A DNA stretch of 41,961 nt, from the NCBI GenBank assembly GCA_039029355.1, contig JBCCGI010000070.1, positions 1 through 41,961 of the forward strand, in the 5' to 3' direction. This DNA comes from JBCCGI01 sp039029355. GTDB taxonomy: Bacteria; Planctomycetota; UBA1135; GCA-002686595. Below, piece by piece: positions 1-14,846 of this stretch (position 1 is its first letter; every line of letters begins with the position of its first letter). The position numbers and the translations under genes were made by a program. The notes under the pieces are model-generated. The model saw nothing but the letters and a program-made list of their open reading frames with translations. It did no database searches and was not told the DNA's origin.

Positions 1-2
1 CG

Positions 3-1577
3 GTGTTCCTTGCCGGCCTGGTGCTGCTGCGCCAGGCCCTCCACGGCGGCTCGACCGCGGGCGCGCCCGGGCAGGTCGAGGCCGCGGCGGGGTCGTCGGG
101 CCCCGTCGGAGAGCGCCCCGCGCCGCCGCCCGCACCCCCGATACCGGAGGCCGAGCGCGAGCAGCGGACGCGCCGCGTCGACGCCATCGTTGCCCGCTGG
201 GTGGCCGAGGCCGAGCGCCGCAGCAAGGGCAAGGTGAACGCCGGCAATGTGTCGGTCGCGGTGCACGCGGTCGAGGTCGGCGGCGCGCGGCGCGGCGAGC
301 TGGTCGCGCGCCTCTCCGACCGCGCCCTGCGCCCCGCTTCGAACATGAAGCTCGTGACCACCGCGGTGGCGCTCACGCTGCTCGGCCCCGACTGGCACTT
401 CGAGACGCGCCTGGATTCCGCGGCGCCGATCGAGGGCGGCGTGCTGCGCGGCGATGCGGTCGTGCGCGCCGGCGGCGACCCGCTGACCGACGACGACGGG
501 ACCGGCGTCGTCGAGGCGCGGCTCGACGCCCTGGTCGACGGCCTGCGCGCGCGCGGCGTGACGCGTATCGAGGGTGCCGTGCTGCTCGACGAGGGGAGCT
601 TCGCGCGGCCGGCGCCGCCGCCGGGCTGGCCGGACTCCTCGCAGCACTGGACCGACTACTGCGCGCTCTCGGGCGGCTTTACGGTGAACGGCGGCGTGCT
701 GCGCGCGACGCTCGCGCGCGGGTCCGGAAGCGCGCTCGACGTCCGCGTCCACCCCGCACCCTACGGCCTGCGCTCGAACTACGGCGTGCGCGTGGGCTCG
801 AAGAACGACGTGCGCGTCGGCGCCACGGTCAGCGCGTGCACCGTCAAGGGCGAGCTGCCGTCGGCGGCCGTGGACGGATGGCAGGCGTCGTTCTCGCACC
901 CCGATCCGGTCGACCTCTTCGAGAGCGTCCTGCGCGACCGCTTCGCGCGCGCCGGCATCGAGGTGGCCGGCGGCTTCGCGCGGCGGCGCGGGCCGCCGCC
1001 GGAGAGCTCCGCGGTGCTGGCGACGATGCGCTCGCCGCTCGCGGACGTGCTGGTGCCGATCAACACGCACTCGGTCAACGGCGTCGCCGACCAGGTCTTC
1101 CTCGCCACCGGCGCGGCCGTCGTCGGCGATGGGAGCCGCCAAGGCGGCATGGCGGCGACGGCGCGCGCGCTGGAGCGCCTCGGCGTGCCGGCCGGCGGGC
1201 TGGAGCAGGTCGACGGCTCGGGGCTCTCGCGCGACAACCGCGCCAGCGCGCGCCAGATCGTGGCGCTGATGGAGGCGGTCCACGGCATGCAGCCGGCGGT
1301 GCGCGAGGCCTTCTTCCGCTCGCTGCCGGTCGCGGGCGAGACCGGGACGCTGTCCAAGCGAATGCGCGGCTCCCCGGCCCAGGGGCGGGTGTTCGCCAAG
1401 ACCGGCTGGATCTCCGGCGCGAGCGCGCTGTCCGGCCTGGAGCGCACGCCCTCGGGCCGCCAGGTGCTGTTCTCGATCCTGGTGGAGTACCCCCGGCACG
1501 TCAGCGGCATGAACACGCACGCCTTCAAGCCGATGCAGGACGAGCTGGTGCTGGCGCTCTTCGAGGAGGCGCCGTGA
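3..1577 (+). CDS. dacB: D-alanyl-D-alanine carboxypeptidase / endopeptidase, PBP4 (peptidase S13) family, probably 5'-partial
   Basis: The product is a serine penicillin-binding protein of the PBP4 type, which trims or cleaves peptidoglycan cross-bridges in the periplasm. All three active-site motifs are visible: SxxK as S113-N-M-K116, SxN as S357-V-N359, and KTG at 466-468. The long insert between the first two motifs is typical of S13 enzymes. The visible reading frame begins with a GTG at the window edge and a short hydrophobic stretch followed by an Ala/Pro/Glu-rich linker. That stretch looks like the end of a signal anchor, so the true start may lie upstream of the window. The stop overlaps the GTG start of the next gene by four bases. 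Family assignment is firm; carboxypeptidase versus endopeptidase activity cannot be separated from sequence. Confidence 0.9.
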   Translation: MFLAGLVLLRQALHGGSTAGAPGQVEAAAGSSGPVGERPAPPPAPPIPEAEREQRTRRVDAIVARWVAEAERRSKGKVNAGNVSVAVHAVEVGGARRGELVARLSDRALRPASNMKLVTTAVALTLLGPDWHFETRLDSAAPIEGGVLRGDAVVRAGGDPLTDDDGTGVVEARLDALVDGLRARGVTRIEGAVLLDEGSFARPAPPPGWPDSSQHWTDYCALSGGFTVNGGVLRATLARGSGSALDVRVHPAPYGLRSNYGVRVGSKNDVRVGATVSACTVKGELPSAAVDGWQASFSHPDPVDLFESVLRDRFARAGIEVAGGFARRRGPPPESSAVLATMRSPLADVLVPINTHSVNGVADQVFLATGAAVVGDGSRQGGMAATARALERLGVPAGGLEQVDGSGLSRDNRASARQIVALMEAVHGMQPAVREAFFRSLPVAGETGTLSKRMRGSPAQGRVFAKTGWISGASALSGLERTPSGRQVLFSILVEYPRHVSGMNTHAFKPMQDELVLALFEEAP

Positions 1578-2356
1578 GCCCGGACTACCTGCGCGTCGCC
1601 GAGGACGCCGCGCGCGAGGCCGGCGAGGTGCTGCTGGGCTACCTCGGCCGGATCTCGGCGGAGAGCATCGGGCGCAAGAGCTCGTTCCGCGACCTCGTGA
1701 CCGAGGCCGACGTCGAGAGCGAGCGCCTGCTGGTCGCGCGCCTACGGGAGGCCTTCCCGGACCACGCCATCGAGGCCGAGGAGGAGGTCCGCGACGCGGC
1801 CGACGACCGCCCGCGGTGGTTCCTCGACCCGCTGGACGGCACGATCAACTTCGTGCACCAGCTGCCGTGCTTCGCGGTGTCGATGGGCCTTTTCGTCGAC
1901 GGACGGCCCGAAGCCGCCGTCGTGCACGCACCGCGCCTTGGCGAGACCTTCACCGCGCGGCGTGGCGGAGGCGCCTACCTGAACGGCGAGGCGATCCGCG
2001 TTTCCGCCGCGACGGAGCTCTCCGAGTCGATCCTGGCCACCGGCTTCCCGTACCGCCGCGGCGAGCTCGAGCACGACAACCTCGCCAACTTCAACCGCTT
2101 CTTCTACGACGCGCGCGGCATGCGCCGGCTGGGCTCGGCCGCGATCGACCTGGCCTACACCGCGGCGGGGCGCTTCGACGGCTTCTGGGAGCTGCACCTG
2201 TCGCCCCACGACGTGGCGGCGGGAGCGCTGCTCGTCCGCGAGGCCGGCGGCCTGGTCACCGATGGCGACGGCGGGGAAAACTGGCTGCGCGGGGACAGCC
2301 TGGTGGCGGGCCCCGAGCCGATCCACCGCGCGCTGGTGCAGCGCGTCGAGCATTAA
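1574..2356 (+). CDS. Inositol monophosphatase family phosphatase (SuhB/CysQ-like)
   Basis: This 260-residue protein belongs to the Mg2+-dependent, Li+-sensitive phosphatase superfamily that includes inositol monophosphatase, SuhB and 3'(2'),5'-bisphosphate nucleotidase. The metal-binding DPLDGTxNF motif starts at D85 (D88 follows). The second metal motif appears as H-D213-VAAG, where most members have WDxAAG. An EAEEE stretch before the first motif supplies the conserved upstream glutamate. The start is the GTG overlapping the previous stop (GTGA), the only start giving a normal N-terminus. It is probably co-transcribed with the carboxypeptidase. Substrate could be inositol phosphate, a sugar phosphate or PAP; sequence does not decide. 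Confident on family, not on substrate. Confidence 0.88.
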   Translation: MSPDYLRVAEDAAREAGEVLLGYLGRISAESIGRKSSFRDLVTEADVESERLLVARLREAFPDHAIEAEEEVRDAADDRPRWFLDPLDGTINFVHQLPCFAVSMGLFVDGRPEAAVVHAPRLGETFTARRGGGAYLNGEAIRVSAATELSESILATGFPYRRGELEHDNLANFNRFFYDARGMRRLGSAAIDLAYTAAGRFDGFWELHLSPHDVAAGALLVREAGGLVTDGDGGENWLRGDSLVAGPEPIHRALVQRVEH

Positions 2357-2357
2357 C

Positions 2358-2401
2358 CGGCGCGTCAAAAAAGGGGCCACCGAAACCCGCTTTTCGCGCC
2401 G
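2358..2401 (+). terminator. Candidate transcription terminator hairpin after the phosphatase gene
   Basis: An inverted repeat CGGCGCG (2358-2364) / CGCGCCG (2395-2401) is nested around shorter AAAA/TTTT and GGG/CCC pairs, so the whole 44 bases can fold into one interrupted stem. It lies directly after the phosphatase stop and before a 125-base gap leading to uvrA. There is no T-tract, so it may instead be an mRNA 3' end structure. Confidence 0.35.
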
Positions 2402-2457
2402 TGAACGGGCGCCCCGCGAGGGGGATCGAGGCGCTCCACTAGGCCGTCCCGCAATGG

Positions 2458-2463
2458 TACGAT
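2458..2463 (+). promoter_or_regulatory. Candidate -10 element (TACGAT) upstream of uvrA
   Basis: A TANNNT hexamer lies 63 bases before the uvrA ATG, in the 170-base gap between the first two transcription units. No convincing -35 is visible. It is called because the same hexamer class recurs before other operon-first genes here (16605, 20468, 25781, 31949, 41715). The rest of the gap shows no clear feature other than the hairpin at its start. Confidence 0.25.
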
Positions 2464-2526
2464 GCCAGGCCGCGCCGCCTCCGTCCAAGTCCTCCCCAAC
2501 CCCCTCCGAGACCCTCCCCGAGTCCC

Positions 2527-8390
<5,864 letters not shown>

Positions 8391-8394
<4 letters not shown>

Positions 8395-10157
8395 GCCTCC
8401 TGCCCGACAACCCGCTGATCGTCCAGAGCGACCGAACGATGATTCTCCACACCGTGCGTGCGGTGCTGGACGAGAAGGGCCGGCCCAAGAAGGACGCCGA
8501 CGGGCGCCCGATGACCGAGGAGCACCCGCGCTTCGTCGAGGTGCGCGACGCTCTGGCGGGCTTCGCGGAGCTCGAGAAGAGCCCCGACTACCTGCACACG
8601 TACCGCATCACGCCGGTGTCGGTCTGGAACGCGGCGGCGCTGGGCCTGACGGCCGAGGAGATCCGCTCGCGCCTCGAGGAGTACTCCTGCGTCCCCGTGC
8701 CGGAGAACGTGCTGGTCGAGATCGAGACCTGGCTGGCGCGCTACGGGCTGCTGCGGATCGAGCGCCGCGATGAGCGCTTCGAGCTGCTCTCAGACGACGC
8801 GGACGCGCTGGAGGAGGTGCTCGCCCACAAGTCGATCAAGAGCCAGCTGGAGATCGACGGCGAGGGCCGCGTATGGCTCGACGAGGAGGGCCGCGGCTCG
8901 ATCAAGCAGAGCCTGATCAAGATCGGCTTCCCGGTCGACGATCAAGGGGGGTATGTCGACGGCGACCCGCTGGAGATTCCGCTGCGCTCCCCCTCGCTCA
9001 CCGGACCCGAGTTCGGCCTGCGCCCGTACCAAAGCGGCGCGGCCGAGAGCTTCTACCGCGGCGGCAGCGTCGTCGGCGGCAACGGCGTCGTGGTGCTGCC
9101 GTGCGGCGCCGGCAAGACCGTCGTCGGCATCGGCGCGATGAATCTGGTCGGCACCAAGACGCTGATCCTGACCACCAACACCGTCGCGGTGCGGCAGTGG
9201 CGTGACGAGATCCTCGACAAGACCGAGCTGACCGAAGAGCAGGTGGGGGAGTACACCGGCGACGAGAAGAACGTCTGCCCGGTCACGATCACGACCTACC
9301 AGATGCTGACCTGGCGCCGCTCGCGCACCGACTCGTTTGAGCACTTCGGCCTGTTCTCGCGCGAGAACTGGGGGCTGGTGATCTACGACGAGGTGCACCT
9401 CCTGCCGGCGCCGATCTTCCGCGTGACGGCCGAGCTGCAGGCGCGGCGGAGGCTCGGGCTGACGGCGACGCTGGTGCGCGAGGACGGCAAGGAGGACGAG
9501 GTCTTCTGCCTGATCGGCCCCAAGCGCTACGACGTGCCGTGGAAGGTGCTCGAGCAGCAGGGCTTCATCGCGGCCGCCACGTGCACCGAGGTGCGCGTGC
9601 CGCTCGAGCCTTCGCTCAAGTCGACCTACAACCTGGCCGACGCGCGCCGCAAGTTCCGGGTGGCGTCCGAGAACCCGGCCAAGTCCGCGGCGGTCAAGCG
9701 CATTATCGCCGCGCACCCGCAGGGGCGCATCCTGATCATCGGGCAGTACATCCAGCAGCTGACATCGCTCGCGCGTGAGCTGCGCGTGCCGCTGATCACC
9801 GGCAAGACGCCGACGGCGGACCGCCAGCGGCTGTACGACGCCTTCCGCACCGGCGAGGAGCGCATCCTCATGGTGTCGAAGGTCGGCAACTTCGCGATCG
9901 ACCTGCCGGACGCGAACGTCGCCATCCAGATCTCGGGCACCTTCGGCTCACGCCAGGAAGAGGCCCAACGGCTGGGACGCATCCTGCGCCCCAAGTCCGA
10001 CGGCTCGGCGGCCGCCTTCTACGCGGTCGTCACGCTGGGCTCGCGCGATCAGGAGTTCGCGCAGAAGCGGCAGCTGTTCCTGACCGAGCAGGGCTACTCC
10101 TACCGCATCATCGACGCATCCCAACTTGAGGCCGTGGAGTCAGGAGTCGGCGCTTGA
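8391..10157 (+). CDS. XPB/Ssl2-type superfamily 2 DNA helicase (bacterial XPB)
   Basis: XPB is the 3'-5' DNA helicase/translocase known from eukaryotic TFIIH, archaea and bacteria such as mycobacteria. The 588-residue protein opens with a Helicase_C_3/XPB-associated domain (about 10-125, with a PVPEN element). The helicase core follows: Walker A GAGKT (K242), Walker B DEVH (333-336), motif III LTAT (357-360), the XPB-specific RED motif (R363-E364-D365) and motif VI QRLGR (526-530). From memory, its order and sequence closely match the mycobacterial ercc3-like protein. The gene overlaps uvrA upstream (GTGA) and the next gene downstream (TTGA), implying coupled translation. A role in nucleotide excision repair is inferred from this context; bacterial XPB functions are not well settled. 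Confidence 0.92.
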
Positions 10158-12340
10158 GCAAGCCCGGACCTAAGGGAAAGGGCGCGGCGTCCCGCAACGG
10201 GGCCGCGTCCCGGAAGAAGCGCACCAAGTCGCGGGCGACACCCGCGGGCAAGAAGGCCGTGCGCGAGTCCGCCGGCGCCCGTACGCGGCCCGGACGGCTC
10301 GGCGTGGCGGAGCTCCTCGCCGCCGCCAAGCGCACCGAGCTGCGTGAGCTCTACCAGTTCTGGAGCGGCGAGAACGGCGTCCGCCTCCCCGAGCACGACG
10401 AGGAGATGCGCGAGGCCCTGCTGCAGTGGATGATCGAGCCCGAGCGCATCGCCGAGCGCACGTCCGGGCTCGGCCGCAGGATGGGCGAGGTTCTGGAGGC
10501 GCTGATCGCCGCGCCGCGCTACCGGCGCACGTGGACCGAGCTGGCGAACGTCAAGAAGCTGGCGCAGCTCAGCTCCTACGACCTCGAGGCCTGCCTGGTC
10601 GCCCTCGCGCGCCACGGCCTGGCGATGGAGGGCGAAGACACCCGCTTCGAGAGCGAGGGCGAGCGCATCGTCGCGATCCCGGTCGAGGTCGGCGACGGCA
10701 TCCTGCGCCAGCGCCAGGCCGCCGACCAGGGCATCTTCCAGGTGCTCACGCTGCGCGGCCACCTCGACCGCAAGTACGCCGACGGCAAGCGCCGCATCAG
10801 CCCACAGCGCGTGCGCGAGATGTACAAGATGTACGCCCAGGAGACCGCCTGCGCGGCGCGCGTCGAGCGCCTGCCCGAGGGCGTCCAGGGCCTGATCGAG
10901 AAGGCCATCCTCGAGTTCGGCGGCGTGCTGCCGCGCCACCTGTTCGAGCGCATGGACACCGAGCTGCCGCACTGGAACGGGCGGCGCTGGCGCATGATCC
11001 TCGAGCAGTCGCTGGTGGGCACGGTGCAGGAGGTCAACCTCTCCCGCTACGGCATCCACCACGACGACGAGACGCTGGTCGTCTTCAACGAGGTCGCGCT
11101 CGCCTGGCTGCGCCGCGTCGCCGTCCCCGGCGACCCCGACCGCCCGCACGAGGAGCTGTCGCTCGGCATCGACCTCACCTCGAACATCTCGCGCTTTCTG
11201 GCCTACATCCAGGAGAACGACGTGCGCTTCACGGTGCGCGGCGAGATCTTCAAGACGACCGAGAAGAAGATCATCCAGCACCTGATCCCCAACCCCGGGC
11301 GCGAGCTGGCGCGCGAGGAGGTGCTGGGCTTCATCTTCGCCTTCTGCCGCAGCGCGGGGCTCATCGACAAGACCGGCGAGCGCACCTTCGCCGTCACCAC
11401 GCGCGGCCGCGAGTGGGTGCAGATGGGCCTGCGCGAGAAGCAGGGCACGCTGCTCGACTTCGCGCTGCTCGACCGCAGCCTCGGCGGCGAGCCGTTCCAC
11501 CAGCAGCGCATGCGGCAGATCTTCCTGCGCCTCCTGAAGCGGGTGGAGCCGGACGTCTGGTACGACCTGATGTACCTGCCGTTCCTGGCGCGCAACAGCT
11601 ACCTCTCGAAGCTGGACGACCTCGGCGTCGAGGAGCACTTCGCCGAGCACGCGCAGGGCTCGCAGTACTCCGGCCTCGAGGACCCGCAGCGCCTCGCGTG
11701 GAACCTGGTGCGCTGGGTGCGCCAGCGGCTCTACCTGCTCGGCTTCATCGACCTCGGCTACGACAGCGCGCGGCGCCCGGTGGCGATGCGGCTGACCATC
11801 GCCGGGGCGCGCCTCTTCGGCCTGGGCGAAGAGGGGGCGGGCGACGTCTCGCCGGAATCGGTCATCGGCAACCTGGTCGTGACGCCGGACTTCGAAGTGG
11901 TGCTCTTCCCGACCGGCGACGACGCCGAGCTGGTCCACGACCTGGACCGCTTCTGCCTGCGCGAGCGCGACGGCTCGGTGATGCACTTCCGCATCACCGA
12001 GGAGGGCGTGCGACGCGCGCTGACCGACGGCATGAGCCTGACGCACATGCTGGGGTGCCTGGAGCAGCACTCGCGCACCCCCGTCCCGCAGAACGTCCAC
12101 TTCTCGATCCGCGACTGGGCGACCCGCGCGGGCCTGATGACGCTCGACCACGAGCTGCGCCTCTCGTGCCCCGACTCCGACACCATGCGGCGCTTTCAGC
12201 AGGATCCCGGGGCGCGGCAGCACGTGGGCGACGTGATGGGCGAGAACTCGGTCCAGCTCAAGGGCCGCATCACGCCGCGCCGTATGCGCTCGCTGCTGCG
12301 CGAGCTCGGCTACCTCGTGGAGCTGGCCGAGGCGCGCTGA
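10154..12340 (+). CDS. Large XPB-associated protein with Helicase_C_3 (XPB/Ssl2 N-terminal) domain
   Basis: This 728-residue protein has no helicase motifs. Its region at about 570-700 matches the Helicase_C_3 domain: a VTPDFEV strand, an RxTEEGVxxAL helix, then PVPQN and DWA elements. The same domain type sits at the N-terminus of the XPB encoded just upstream. The first 45 residues are a Lys/Arg/Ser/Ala-rich disordered tail suited to nucleic-acid contact. In mycobacteria, as I recall, a similar protein is the immediate neighbour of XPB, which supports a conserved partnership. The start is TTG overlapping the XPB stop (TTGA); the stop overlaps the next ATG by one base. It is likely an XPB regulator or platform; its biochemical activity is unknown. 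Confidence 0.8.
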   Translation: MSKPGPKGKGAASRNGAASRKKRTKSRATPAGKKAVRESAGARTRPGRLGVAELLAAAKRTELRELYQFWSGENGVRLPEHDEEMREALLQWMIEPERIAERTSGLGRRMGEVLEALIAAPRYRRTWTELANVKKLAQLSSYDLEACLVALARHGLAMEGEDTRFESEGERIVAIPVEVGDGILRQRQAADQGIFQVLTLRGHLDRKYADGKRRISPQRVREMYKMYAQETACAARVERLPEGVQGLIEKAILEFGGVLPRHLFERMDTELPHWNGRRWRMILEQSLVGTVQEVNLSRYGIHHDDETLVVFNEVALAWLRRVAVPGDPDRPHEELSLGIDLTSNISRFLAYIQENDVRFTVRGEIFKTTEKKIIQHLIPNPGRELAREEVLGFIFAFCRSAGLIDKTGERTFAVTTRGREWVQMGLREKQGTLLDFALLDRSLGGEPFHQQRMRQIFLRLLKRVEPDVWYDLMYLPFLARNSYLSKLDDLGVEEHFAEHAQGSQYSGLEDPQRLAWNLVRWVRQRLYLLGFIDLGYDSARRPVAMRLTIAGARLFGLGEEGAGDVSPESVIGNLVVTPDFEVVLFPTGDDAELVHDLDRFCLRERDGSVMHFRITEEGVRRALTDGMSLTHMLGCLEQHSRTPVPQNVHFSIRDWATRAGLMTLDHELRLSCPDSDTMRRFQQDPGARQHVGDVMGENSVQLKGRITPRRMRSLLRELGYLVELAEAR

Positions 12341-12972
12341 TGCAGCTGCCGCCCGCGGTGGTCGCGCTCTCGCCGGGTACGCTGACCCCCGCGGAGCTCG
12401 ACGCTTTCCCGGCCCGCGTCCGCGCGGTGGCGCGGGCGGGCGTGCGCGGCCTGCTGCTGCGCGAGCCGGCGCTCGACGAGCGCGACTTCCTCGGCCTCGC
12501 GCGCGAGCTGCGCGCGGTGCTCGACGAGGAGGGCGGCTGGCTCGGCGTACACGACCGCGCGCACCTGGCGCGCCTCGCCGGTGCCGATGCGGTGCACCTC
12601 GGGTTCCGCTCGCTTCCGCCCGAGCGCATCCCCGCCGCCTGGCGCGAGCACCTCGCCGTCGGCTTCTCCGGCCACGCGGCGGACGCGCCCGAGGCCTGGG
12701 AGCCCGCCGACTACCTCTTCTTCGGCCCGGTGCGCGACACGCCCTCCAAGCGCGGGCTGCAAGAGCCCACCGGCTTCGATGGCCTGTCCGCGGCCTGCGC
12801 GCGGGCCGTGGCGCCGATCTGGGCGCTGGGCGGCCTCGCGCCGGACGACGTGCGCGCGGCGCTCGCCGCGGGCGCCCGGGGCGTGGCGGTGCTGGGCGGC
12901 ATCCTGGGCTCGCGCGAGCCCGCGGAGCGCGCCGCGAGCTTCGCCGCGGCCGCGCGGGAGATCGGCGCGTGA
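12340..12972 (+). CDS. Thiamine phosphate synthase / TenI-like protein
   Basis: This 210-residue TIM-barrel protein resembles ThiE (joins the thiamine pyrimidine and thiazole phosphates) and TenI (thiazole tautomerase). Visible landmarks are the HLG element at 86-88, the GPVRDTPSK phosphate loop at 129-137 and GG motifs near the end. It departs from canonical ThiE in two places: the usual NDR is HDR (71-73), and the ReK motif reads REP (41-43), losing the lysine. The FGP triplet is ThiE-like, whereas Bacillus TenI carries a catalytic His in that loop. A thiL gene lies two genes downstream, supporting thiamine metabolism. The start overlaps the previous stop (TGATG), so no riboswitch leader is possible here. 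Family is good; exact reaction is uncertain. Confidence 0.75.
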   Translation: MQLPPAVVALSPGTLTPAELDAFPARVRAVARAGVRGLLLREPALDERDFLGLARELRAVLDEEGGWLGVHDRAHLARLAGADAVHLGFRSLPPERIPAAWREHLAVGFSGHAADAPEAWEPADYLFFGPVRDTPSKRGLQEPTGFDGLSAACARAVAPIWALGGLAPDDVRAALAAGARGVAVLGGILGSREPAERAASFAAAAREIGA

Positions 12973-13376
12973 CCCCGCGCCGCAACCTGATCCTGCGCCG
13001 GGCGCGGATCGGCCTCTACGTCGTGGCCGCCGCGGCGGTGCTCTATCTCTCGCTGCGCTTCGACGTGACCGGCCTGCCGACCGAGGGCTGCACCCCGGTC
13101 CGCGACATCCCGCCCGGCTCGCGCCTGGTCGTCGACCTCCACGCGAGCACGCTGTTCGAGGGCGACGCGGTGCTGTTCCGGGCCGCGGACGACGAGCTCC
13201 TGCTCGGGCTGGTCGGCGTGCTCCCGCCGACGGCGCCCGAGACGTTCGCCGAGCGTGTGGGGGCGGGCGAGCTGTGGATCGTGGCCGACAACGAGAGCTG
13301 CCCGGCGCGCGACAGCCGCGCGCTCGGCCCGATTCCGCGCGACCGCGTGGTCGGCAAGGTCTTCCTGTCGCTCTGA
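12969..13376 (+). CDS. Degenerate signal peptidase I-like (S26) membrane protein
   Basis: This small 135-residue protein has one N-terminal membrane segment (about 14-30). The domain after it matches the beta-rich S26 signal peptidase fold: a PPGSRLVVD strand, an EGDAVLF strand, a DNESCPARDSRALGP block (107-121) very like the conserved box of LepB, and a closing VVGK strand. The catalytic residues do not fit. The position of the nucleophilic Ser in the SM motif seems to be C41 (GCTP), and the Lys-Arg pair that holds the general base reads Leu-Gly (79-80). Either this is a non-catalytic relative or it uses a cysteine. Its start overlaps the preceding stop (GTGA), and thiL begins 8 bases after it. 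Function unknown. Confidence 0.6.
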   Translation: MTPRRNLILRRARIGLYVVAAAAVLYLSLRFDVTGLPTEGCTPVRDIPPGSRLVVDLHASTLFEGDAVLFRAADDELLLGLVGVLPPTAPETFAERVGAGELWIVADNESCPARDSRALGPIPRDRVVGKVFLSL

Positions 13377-13384
13377 GCGGTACC

Positions 13385-14272
13385 ATGCCGGCGGTGAGCT
13401 GGTCGGAGGAACGGCTGCACCGCTGGATCGAGCGGTGGACGGGGCGCCCCGGGGACGACGCCGCCCTGTTGGCGCGCATGCGCGGACCGAGCGTCGCGTG
13501 CACCGACCAGTGCATCGAGGGCGTGCACTTCGAGCCCGGGACGAGCCCCGCACGCGCCGGCGCGAAGGCGGCGGCGCGCACGCTGTCCGACCTCGCCGCG
13601 AGCGCGGCGCGCCCGCGCGGCCTGCTCGCGGCGCTACGCGCTCCGAAGGCGGCGACCGAAGCCTGGATCCGCGCCTGCCTGCGCGCGGTCGACCGCCGTG
13701 GCCGCGACTTCGGCGCGCCGCTCGTCGGGGGCGACCTGGCGCTCGCTCCGGGACCGCTGGCGCTGGCGATCACCGCCGTGGGGGAGCTCGAGCCCCGCGG
13801 CGGCGCCGCCCCGCGCCTGCCCTCGCGCGACCGCGCCCGCAGCGGGCAGGCGCTGGTGCTGACCGGACCGGTGGGGGGCAGCCGCCTCGGGCGCCACCTC
13901 CGGATCGAGCCGCGCGTCGAGCTCGGGCAGCGGCTCGCGGCGCTCGGGGCGACCGCGATGATCGACGTGTCCGACGGGCTGGCGCGCGACCTCTCGCGCC
14001 TGGCGCGGGCCTCGGGCGTGCGGATCGAGCTCGACCGCGTCCCGATCCACCGCGACGCGCACCGCGCGGCCAAGCTCGACGGGCGCGACGCCCTGTGGCA
14101 CGCGCTGCACGACGGCGAGGACCACGAGCTTCTGGCGGCGCTGCCGGCGACCGCGGCGAGCAAGCTGCCCGCGACCGACGGCCAGGCGGTGGGGCGGATC
14201 GTGCGCGGCCGCGGGCTCTACATCCAGGGCGCGCGCTGGGACGGCGACGGAGGCTTTGTGCATGGCGGCTGA
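13385..14272 (+). CDS. thiL: Thiamine-monophosphate kinase
   Basis: ThiL phosphorylates thiamine monophosphate to the cofactor thiamine diphosphate, the last step of the pathway. The 295-residue protein has the PurM-like ATP-binding fold with the expected acidic motifs: GDDAA around D24-D25, TD with D41, a GGD element, IDVSDGLARDL beginning at I193, and GEDHEL at 244-249. The length is slightly short of the typical 310-330. The start is the ATG at 13385, 8 bases after the preceding stop. The last 11 bases overlap tsaE. With the ThiE/TenI-like gene upstream it forms a small thiamine group embedded in the DNA repair operon. Confidence 0.9.
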   Translation: MPAVSWSEERLHRWIERWTGRPGDDAALLARMRGPSVACTDQCIEGVHFEPGTSPARAGAKAAARTLSDLAASAARPRGLLAALRAPKAATEAWIRACLRAVDRRGRDFGAPLVGGDLALAPGPLALAITAVGELEPRGGAAPRLPSRDRARSGQALVLTGPVGGSRLGRHLRIEPRVELGQRLAALGATAMIDVSDGLARDLSRLARASGVRIELDRVPIHRDAHRAAKLDGRDALWHALHDGEDHELLAALPATAASKLPATDGQAVGRIVRGRGLYIQGARWDGDGGFVHGG

Positions 14273-14813
14273 GGCGCGTTGGATCTCCCCCGACCCCGAG
14301 GTGACCGAGGCGGTCGGCGCGGCCCTGGGCGCGGCCCTGGAGGCCGGCGCGGTGGTGGCGCTCGACGGCGAGCTGGGCGCTGGCAAGACCTGCCTGGTGC
14401 GCGGCCTCGCGCGCGGGCTCGGGATCGAGGAGCCGGTCACGAGCCCGAGCTTCACGCTGATGCAGTTCTACGAGGGGCGCCTGCCGCTCTACCACTTCGA
14501 CGCCTGGATGGCCGGGCGCGGGCTGGCGTTCCTCGAGGCCGGGGGCGCCGAGGCCTTGGACGGCGAGGGCGTGGCCGTCGTCGAGTGGGCCGGGCGCGTG
14601 GCGGACTACCTGCCGGCGACTCGGCTGGAGGTGCTCCTGGAGCACCGCGGGCCCTCCGAGCGGCTCCTGCGGGTGGCCGTGCGGGGCCCGGCGGGCGCCC
14701 GGCCGGACCTGGAGGCGGCCCTGCAGGCCGCCGCTGGGGTGCCGGGCTTGGCGGATCCCGGGTCGGCCGCCGCCGGCCCCCCCGGGAGCGGAGAAAACCG
14801 TGGTCCCGGATGA
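14262..14813 (+). CDS. tsaE: tRNA threonylcarbamoyladenosine biosynthesis ATPase TsaE
   Basis: TsaE is the small P-loop ATPase that works with TsaD and TsaB to install t6A37 on ANN-decoding tRNAs. Walker A is GELGAGKT with K42-T43. An SPSFTL switch region follows, then HFDAW (78-82, the family HxDxYR box) and EWAGR (starting E108). The ATG at 14262 is preceded at good spacing by GGAGG (14249-14253) inside thiL, which decides the start. The core ends near residue 145, and the last 35-40 residues are an Ala/Gly/Pro-rich tail not found in typical TsaE. This looks like the last gene of the long run that begins at uvrA. Confidence 0.9.
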   Translation: MAAEARWISPDPEVTEAVGAALGAALEAGAVVALDGELGAGKTCLVRGLARGLGIEEPVTSPSFTLMQFYEGRLPLYHFDAWMAGRGLAFLEAGGAEALDGEGVAVVEWAGRVADYLPATRLEVLLEHRGPSERLLRVAVRGPAGARPDLEAALQAAAGVPGLADPGSAAAGPPGSGENRGPG

Positions 14814-14834
14814 ACCGGCGCCCCAGGCGCGCGT

Positions 14835-14841
14835 TAGGAGG
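14835..14841 (+). promoter_or_regulatory. Strong ribosome binding site (TAGGAGG) deciding a TTG start
   Basis: TAGGAGG lies 5 bases before the TTG at 14847. It is among the strongest Shine-Dalgarno matches in the window and is the reason for choosing this TTG as the start of the sigma factor. Confidence 0.65.
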
Positions 14842-14846
14842 CCTGC

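Noticed and set aside
12310..12345. A TPP riboswitch before the ThiE-like gene
   Set aside because: The gene starts inside the previous stop codon, so there is no leader in which a riboswitch could sit, and no THI-box-like sequence was seen.
10100..12985. 961-codon antisense frame opposite the XPB partner and ThiE-like genes
   Set aside because: Low-complexity Arg/Ala/Val composition, spans several real gene boundaries and has no recognisable domain.
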